This document shows, piece after piece, positions 60,971-64,000 of a DNA stretch of 64,000 nucleotides. The stretch is taken from the NCBI GenBank assembly GCA_937915545.1, contig CALGIJ010000031.1, positions 1 through 64,000 on the forward strand. The letters run 5' to 3'. A model generated the notes under the pieces. It saw only the letters and a program-made list of their open reading frames with translations. It ran no database searches and was not told the DNA's origin. Every line of letters begins with the position of its first letter. Position 1 is the stretch's first letter. Source of the stretch: an uncultured Desulfobacterales bacterium (lineage in GTDB: Bacteria > Desulfobacterota > Desulfobulbia > Desulfobulbales > Desulfocapsaceae). The position numbers and the translations under genes were made by a program.

Positions 60971-61407
60971 AGATCTGCCCAAAGTGCGGCACGACGGTGG
61001 AGGGGCATAGAAACCCGCTGCCGACGGTGGACATCATTATCGAGGTCGGCGAGGAGATCGTCCTCGTCAGGCGCAGCAACCCGCCCCATGGCTGGGCCCT
61101 GCCAGGAGGCTTCGTCGATTACGGCGAGTCCTACGAGAATGCGGCGGTGCGGGAAGCAAAGGAGGAGACTGGCCTCGACGTCGAGGGGCTGCGGCAGTTC
61201 CACACCTACAGCGACCCCGGGCGCGACCCGCGCCACCACACTGCCTCGACGGTGTTCATCGCCACGGCGAGCAGCCAGCCCCGAGGCGGGGACGACGCCG
61301 CCGAAGCGCGGCTCTTCGGCCGTCACGCCCTGCCGCCGCTGGTCTTCGACCACCAGCGCATAGTGGGCGACTACTTCACCGCCAAGGACCAGGATAAAAT
61401 CGGCTGA
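60967..61407 (+). CDS. NUDIX hydrolase with N-terminal zinc-ribbon-like motif
   Basis: A 146-aa protein starting at ATG 60967, which overlaps the HAD stop (ATGA). It opens with KICPKCG (half a zinc ribbon) and has the full Nudix box from GGFVDYGES to REAKEETGLDV. It probably hydrolyses a nucleoside diphosphate derivative such as an ADP-ribose-like compound. Overlap with the HAD gene suggests a two-step nucleotide salvage or clean-up, which is inference. Confidence 0.88.
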   Translation: MKICPKCGTTVEGHRNPLPTVDIIIEVGEEIVLVRRSNPPHGWALPGGFVDYGESYENAAVREAKEETGLDVEGLRQFHTYSDPGRDPRHHTASTVFIATASSQPRGGDDAAEARLFGRHALPPLVFDHQRIVGDYFTAKDQDKIG

Positions 61408-61579
61408 GCCGCGACAGCGAACCTTCTCACTCGGCACCCGCAGCCGGAAGCCGGCGGGCGGCGGGAAAGAACGCCCCCAGCGCCAGACGCGGCAACAGCG
61501 GCCGGGCGACCTAGACCAGCAGACGCTGCAACACCCAATAGCCAAGCAGACCCATGCCTATGGATCCGTAGGCCATGAT

Positions 61580-61675
61580 TCACGGCGGGCAGCTCGCCCC
61601 CATGCGGCGGGCGACCAGGGCTATGGCCGCCATCCCCAGCAGGGCCGAACCGGCCACCACCACCACTTCCAGCAT
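61580..61675 (-). CDS. possible 31-residue single-span membrane peptide downstream of typA
   Basis: ATG at 61675 lies 4 bp after the typA stop and behind AAGGGGTAGGAAT, a good ribosome site. The peptide is one hydrophobic helix (EVVVVAGSALLGMAAIALVA) followed by RR and a short CPP tail. No family recognised. A further hydrophobic 21-codon frame (61511-61576) follows but lacks a ribosome site. Confidence 0.45.
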   Translation of the reverse strand: MLEVVVVAGSALLGMAAIALVARRMGASCPP

Positions 61676-61679
61676 ATTC

Positions 61680-63479
61680 CTACCCCTTGTTCTTCACCTC
61701 GGGCCGCTTGCGCAGCCGAATCGACTGCGGCGTCACCTCGACCAGCTCGTCGTCGTTGATATAGGCGATGCAGTCTTCCAGGGTCATCTTCACCGGCGGG
61801 GTGAGAATCACCGCCTCGTCGGAGCCGGAGGCGCGCATATTGGTGAGCTTCTTGCCCTTGGCCGGGTTGACCACCATGTCGACGGCACGGCTGTTCTCGC
61901 CGACGATCTGCCCCTGGTAGAGCGGCGCCCCGGGGTCGATGAACAGTCTGCCGCGCTCCTGAAGATTGAATAAGGCATAGGCCACCGCTGTGCAAGGCTC
62001 CTTGACGACGAGGACGCCATTGACGCGGTTGACGATCTCCCCGGCGTAAGGCCCGTAGTCGTGGAAGACATAGGCCATCATGCCCATGCCCTTGGTGTCG
62101 GTCATGAACTGCGAGCGGTAGCCGAGCAGGCCACGGGTGGGGATGGTGAAGACCAGGCGCACCATGCCGTTGGCAGTGTCCATCTCCTCCATCTGTCCGC
62201 GCAGCCTGCCGAGTTTTTCAATGACCGCCCCCTGGTACTGCTCGTCGACGTCGATGGTGAGGCGTTCGTAGGGCTCGAAGACCTGGCCGCCTTCTTCTTT
62301 CAGTATGACCCGCGGCCGGGTCACCTGGAACTCGTAGCCCTCGCGGCGCATCTTCTCGATGAGGATGGAGAGGTGCAGCTCGCCACGCCCCGACACCTTG
62401 TAGCCCACCGCGTCGGTGAGCACTTCGACGCGCAGGGCGACGTCGGCGAGGACCTCGCGCTGCAGGCGGTCGCCGATATGGCGCGAGGTGACGAACTTGC
62501 CCTCCTTGCCGGCAAAGGGCGAGTCGTTGGGGATGAAGTTCATCGAGATGGTCGGCGGGTCGATGGTGATCAAGGGCAGCGGCTGCGGGTTGTCCGGGTC
62601 GGTGAAGGTGACGCCGACGGTGACGTCCTCCATGCCGGCCACGGCGACGATCTCGCCAACCCCGGCGGAGTCAATGGCCACCTTGCCGTCGCACTCGAAG
62701 CGGAAGAGCTTGGAGATGCGCACCGGCTTGATGGAGCCGTCGCGGCGGGCGACGACAATCGGCTGGTTGAGCTCCATGGTGCCGTTGACCACCTTGCCGA
62801 TGCCGAGGCGGCCGAGGTAGGGAGAGTAGTCGATGGTGCCGACCTGCATCTGCAGGGGGGCGGCCGCCGAGCCGCGCGGCGCCGGGATATGGTCGACGAT
62901 CATCTGGCTGATATGGCTCATGCCCGCCACCGGGTCCACCGCATCCTCGGGGTCGAGCAGCGAGTAGCCGTTCTTGGCCGAGGCGTAGACCACCGGGAAG
63001 TCGAGGATGTCATCGGGGGCGTTGAGCTTGACGAAGAGGTCGAAGACCTCGTCCACCACCCAGGCGCAGCGCGCCGCCGGCTTGTCGATCTTGTTGATGA
63101 CCACGATCACCGGCAGGTTGTTCTGCAGGGCCTTCTTGAGGACGAAGTAGGTCTGCGGCATCGGCCCTTCCTGGGCGTCGACGAGGAGCAGGGCGCCGTC
63201 GGCCATCTGCAGCACCCGCTCCACCTGGCCACCGAAATCGGCGTGCCCGGGGGTGTCGATGATGTTGATCCAGTAATCTTTGTATTGATAGGACCCGTTC
63301 TTGGCGGTGATGGTGATGCCGCGCTCGCGCTCCAGGTCCATGGAGTCCATGAGCCGCTCGGTGACCTCCTGGTTGTCGCGAAACATCCCGGAGTGTTTGA
63401 AAAGCTGGTCGACCAGGGTGGTCTTGCCATGGTCAACGTGGGCGATGATCGCCACGTTACGAATCTTCTGCTGTTCCAT
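61680..63479 (-). CDS. typA: ribosome-associated GTPase TypA/BipA
   Basis: A 599-aa translational GTPase: G1 AHVDHGKTT, G2/G3 GITITAKN and DTPGHADFGGQVERVL, G4 INKIDKP, G5 region SAKNGY. EF-G-like domains III and V and the TypA-specific C-terminal domain (IVNRVNGVLVVKEPCTAVAYAL) are complete. It binds ribosomes and helps assembly or adaptation to stress and cold. ATG 63479 is chosen by homology and the GGAAGCAGG upstream; a longer frame extends into non-homologous sequence. Confidence 0.96.
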   Translation of the reverse strand: MEQQKIRNVAIIAHVDHGKTTLVDQLFKHSGMFRDNQEVTERLMDSMDLERERGITITAKNGSYQYKDYWINIIDTPGHADFGGQVERVLQMADGALLLVDAQEGPMPQTYFVLKKALQNNLPVIVVINKIDKPAARCAWVVDEVFDLFVKLNAPDDILDFPVVYASAKNGYSLLDPEDAVDPVAGMSHISQMIVDHIPAPRGSAAAPLQMQVGTIDYSPYLGRLGIGKVVNGTMELNQPIVVARRDGSIKPVRISKLFRFECDGKVAIDSAGVGEIVAVAGMEDVTVGVTFTDPDNPQPLPLITIDPPTISMNFIPNDSPFAGKEGKFVTSRHIGDRLQREVLADVALRVEVLTDAVGYKVSGRGELHLSILIEKMRREGYEFQVTRPRVILKEEGGQVFEPYERLTIDVDEQYQGAVIEKLGRLRGQMEEMDTANGMVRLVFTIPTRGLLGYRSQFMTDTKGMGMMAYVFHDYGPYAGEIVNRVNGVLVVKEPCTAVAYALFNLQERGRLFIDPGAPLYQGQIVGENSRAVDMVVNPAKGKKLTNMRASGSDEAVILTPPVKMTLEDCIAYINDDELVEVTPQSIRLRKRPEVKNKG

Positions 63480-63689
63480 CCTGCTTCCTCGAGGACCGCC
63501 GCCACCGCCGATCCGGCATGGCCGCCCCTTGCAACGGCCCAATGAACAAATAAAAAAAGCACATGCCGTGGGGGCAGTGCCTTCCGCCTGCGAATTGTGT
63601 TTGGAAAATTTTGTAGAATAGCCGATATCGGCCGATTTGGCAAGAGGGTATATGTCGGGCACGAGAAGGTGGGGGATTGCGGCAAATCC

Positions 63690-64000
63690 TTAAAGTTGCG
63701 CCAAAACCTTCGCCCTGGCCTGGGCCGAGCGCCTCAGCGCCGGCACCTTTTCGTCGACATAGTCATAGACCCGCGCCTCCTTGCCCGCCGCCGGCCGCAT
63801 GATGCGCCCGATGACCTGGAGAAGGCGGCCGGCAAAGCTGATCGGCGTGGTCAGGAAGAGCGTCGACAGCCCCGGGCAGTCGAAACCTTCGCCGATAAGC
63901 TGCAGGGTGGCGACGAGCACGGCGATCTCCCCGCGGCGTACCCCGCCGACGATGGCCTCGCGCCGCTCCGCCTCCACCGCCCCGGAGAGAAGCTCGGCCC
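63690..64000 (-). CDS. superfamily 2 helicase, C-terminal part (partial)
   Basis: The last 103 codons of a gene that continues beyond the right edge. It contains helicase motif V in LVATLQLIGEGFDCPGL and motif VI in LLQVIGRIMRP, followed by a short basic tail. The pattern is that of type III restriction/XPB-like DEAD-DEAH helicases. The full gene and function cannot be judged here. About 210 bp without a gene separate it from typA. Confidence 0.82.
   Translation of the reverse strand, partial: AELLSGAVEAERREAIVGGVRRGEIAVLVATLQLIGEGFDCPGLSTLFLTTPISFAGRLLQVIGRIMRPAAGKEARVYDYVDEKVPALRRSAQARAKVLAQL

Noticed and set aside
61371..61583. 70-codon minus-strand frame between the NUDIX and typA genes
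   Set aside because: It has no ribosome site and low-complexity composition, and it overlaps the NUDIX gene end.

Overview
The window is 64 kb of chromosome from a GC-rich, Gram-negative, probably anaerobic bacterium. I think it is a member of Desulfobacterota, most likely Desulfobulbales-like. This placement is inferred from gene content: outer-membrane porin-type proteins, a PEP-CTERM protein, TatC, a stand-alone AICAR transformylase, a DHH-CBS-polyA polymerase fusion, cytoplasmic molybdopterin enzymes with FdhD and MobB, and many two-component genes. I see no rRNA, tRNA, CRISPR array, insertion sequence or phage module. GC content and third-position bias rise from left to right. The stretch 38-63 kb is so GC-rich that long antisense open frames appear, and I treated them as shadows.

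Layout. 0.2-4.4 kb: ABC exporter, short GlmU-like uridylyltransferase, AICAR transformylase. 4.4-5.4 kb: PEP-CTERM protein behind a good sigma-54-type promoter. 5.5-9.3 kb: a compact lasso-peptide locus on the minus strand, in the order B1 (PqqD-like), B2 (protease), C (cyclase), A (precursor), K (HPr-kinase-like). It lies directly downstream of an unrelated minus-strand run (DinG-type helicase, polyprenyl synthase, YibQ-type deacetylase). 13.6-21.3 kb: hybrid sensor kinase, MFS exporter, porin with a coupled 7-residue upstream reading frame, FG-GAP protein, small outer-membrane protein. 21.3-28.8 kb: UDG-like protein, lipoprotein, FmdB-type zinc ribbon, FtsB, DUF523, TatC, SerS, GT-C-like membrane protein, MobB. 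29.5-33.8 kb: an overlapping three-gene sensory operon (binding protein, Cache kinase, NarL-type regulator). 34.1-42.4 kb: FdhD, Ddl, a membrane protein, RpsU, XerC/D recombinase, DHH-CBS-PAP fusion, site-2 protease.

42.4-52.5 kb (minus strand): LexA, DUF72, a catalytically degenerate ImuB/DinB-like Y-family protein and DnaE2 form an SOS-mutagenesis cassette. LexA has its own strong promoter with two dyad operators. A single-domain response regulator, an AMP-forming ligase and a molybdopterin oxidoreductase follow in the same direction. 52.5-64 kb: lytic transglycosylase, DUF1566 protein, GlgX-type debranching enzyme, SGNH hydrolase, NrfJ-like OB-fold protein, ketopantoate reductase, HAD phosphatase, NUDIX hydrolase, TypA with a candidate 31-residue membrane peptide behind it, and the C-terminal end of a helicase.

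The two most noteworthy systems are the lasso locus and the SOS cassette. The lasso precursor has a tail with two cysteines and a C-terminal serine, it is paired with an HPrK-like kinase, and no exporter is adjacent. In the SOS cassette DUF72 occupies the place usually held by imuA.
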